DNA of 33,957 nt from an uncultured Alphaproteobacteria bacterium (GTDB lineage Bacteria; Pseudomonadota; Alphaproteobacteria; RF32; CAG-239). Below, piece after piece: positions 33,574-33,957 of the stretch. Each line of letters opens with the position of its first letter. Positions within the stretch are counted from its first letter, which is position 1. The notes beneath the pieces are model-generated. The model worked only from the letters and a program-made list of their open reading frames with translations. It had not been told where the DNA came from and searched no databases. A program made the position numbers and the translations under genes. Where the stretch lies: contig CALXUM010000018.1 in NCBI GenBank assembly GCA_944391685.1, forward strand, positions 1 through 33,957, in the 5' to 3' direction.

Positions 33574-33630
33574 TTGCACTGTAGCGATTATGCTTATTGA
33601 AGGATAAATCCTCTAACCCTTATTTTTTTT

Positions 33631-33715
33631 GGAGGGGTGGCAGAGCGGTCAAATGCAACGGACTGTAAATCCGTCGACTTAGTCTACGATGGTTCGAATC
33701 CATCCCCCTCCACCA
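33631..33715 (+). tRNA. tRNA-Tyr (GTA)
   Basis: 85 bases. Acceptor GGAGGGG pairs with CCCCTCC; the anticodon loop reads CTGTAAA with GTA; a long variable arm (class II) follows; the T arm is GATGG-TTCGAAT-CCATC; the CCA end is encoded. It matches the tRNA-Tyr normally found before tuf in this arrangement. Confidence 0.95.
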
Positions 33716-33752
33716 TTAAATAAGGTTTAACTCTTGAGCAGAGGTTGATTAA

Positions 33753-33826
33753 GCGGGTGTAGCTCAATGGTAGAGCAGAAGCCTTCCAAGCTTATGACGG
33801 GGGTTCGATTCCCCTCACCCGCTCCA
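33753..33826 (+). tRNA. tRNA-Gly (TCC)
   Basis: 74 bases. Acceptor GCGGGTG pairs with CACCCGC; anticodon TCC in CTTCCAA; T arm GGGGG-TTCGATT-CCCCT; CCA encoded. It lies 37 bases after tRNA-Tyr and 54 bases before tuf. The tRNA-Thr that lies between tRNA-Gly and tuf in E. coli is absent. Confidence 0.95.
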
Positions 33827-33880
33827 AATTTTCCCCTTTTCAAGAATTGTCTTAACAACATAAACATTAGGAAAACAGAT

Positions 33881-33957
33881 ATGGCGAAAGAGAAATTTGA
33901 GCGTACGAAGCCGCACTGCAACATAGGCACGATAGGCCACGTAGACCACGGCAAGAC
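33881..33957 (+). CDS. tuf: Elongation factor Tu, N-terminal start (partial)
   Basis: The first 25 codons plus two bases are present: [25 protein letters not shown], the EF-Tu start including the P-loop GHVDHGKT, cut by the window end. AGGA at 33869-33872 is the ribosome binding site. It follows two tRNAs, the usual layout for the tufB-type copy that leads into secE and nusG. It is a second tuf, in the same orientation as the copy at base 1. Confidence 0.95.

Noticed and set aside
1..33957. CRISPR arrays, rRNA genes, insertion sequences, phage genes
   Set aside because: No regularly spaced repeats, no rRNA-like sequence, and no transposase or integrase motifs were seen.

Overview
The window looks like chromosomal DNA from an AT-rich alphaproteobacterium, probably an uncultured or host-associated lineage. 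Pointers are the secY-adk-rpsM-rpsK-rpoA-rplQ order without rpmJ or infA, alphaproteobacterial-type flagellin ends, RHH_4-type small regulators, a membrane pyrophosphatase, and an rlmB-like gene divergent from tRNA-Tyr / tRNA-Gly / tuf. The taxonomic placement is inference. The standard bacterial code fits, because TGA ends rplD and the Mur ligase gene.

Region 1 (1-1288) holds the 3' end of one tuf gene with its terminator, two leftward paralogous ribbon-helix-helix regulators, and a long leader/promoter region with three clustered GANTC sites. Region 2 (1289-15622) is the S10-spc-alpha ribosomal protein cluster from rpsJ to rplQ, including secY, adk and rpoA. It is punctuated by an internal terminator and new promoter before secY, a consensus promoter before rpsM, a large imperfect hairpin between rpoA and rplQ, and a strong final terminator.

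Region 3 (15624-23437) is the accessory part. It has two flagellin-type genes in opposite orientation whose ends are nearly identical in protein sequence but whose middles are unrelated. Flagellin 1 carries a very AT-rich, beta-solenoid-like middle and has a frame break. Flagellin 2 carries a GC-rich DUF1566/Lcl-type (C-type-lectin-like) domain and is interrupted by one in-frame TGA. Around and between them lie two membrane proteins with HExxH motifs, a TetR regulator with palindromic sites in its divergent promoter region, a secreted protein of unknown function and a MurC/Mpl-family ligase.

Region 4 (23550-26731) has a small lipoprotein, a proton-pumping pyrophosphatase (hppA) with a signal-peptide-like N-terminus, and terminators. 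Region 5 (26730-33474) is a compact leftward operon: murQ, rlmB-like methyltransferase, ABC ATPase, a 1149-residue GldF-GldG-DUF4340 fusion, and a cation diffusion facilitator. Region 6 (33547-33957) is a promoter, tRNA-Tyr, tRNA-Gly and the 5' end of a second tuf.

The core regions supply translation, Sec export and the RNA polymerase alpha subunit. The most unusual part is the modular flagellin pair in region 3. The window starts and ends inside tuf copies in the same orientation, which suggests a contig broken at this repeat.
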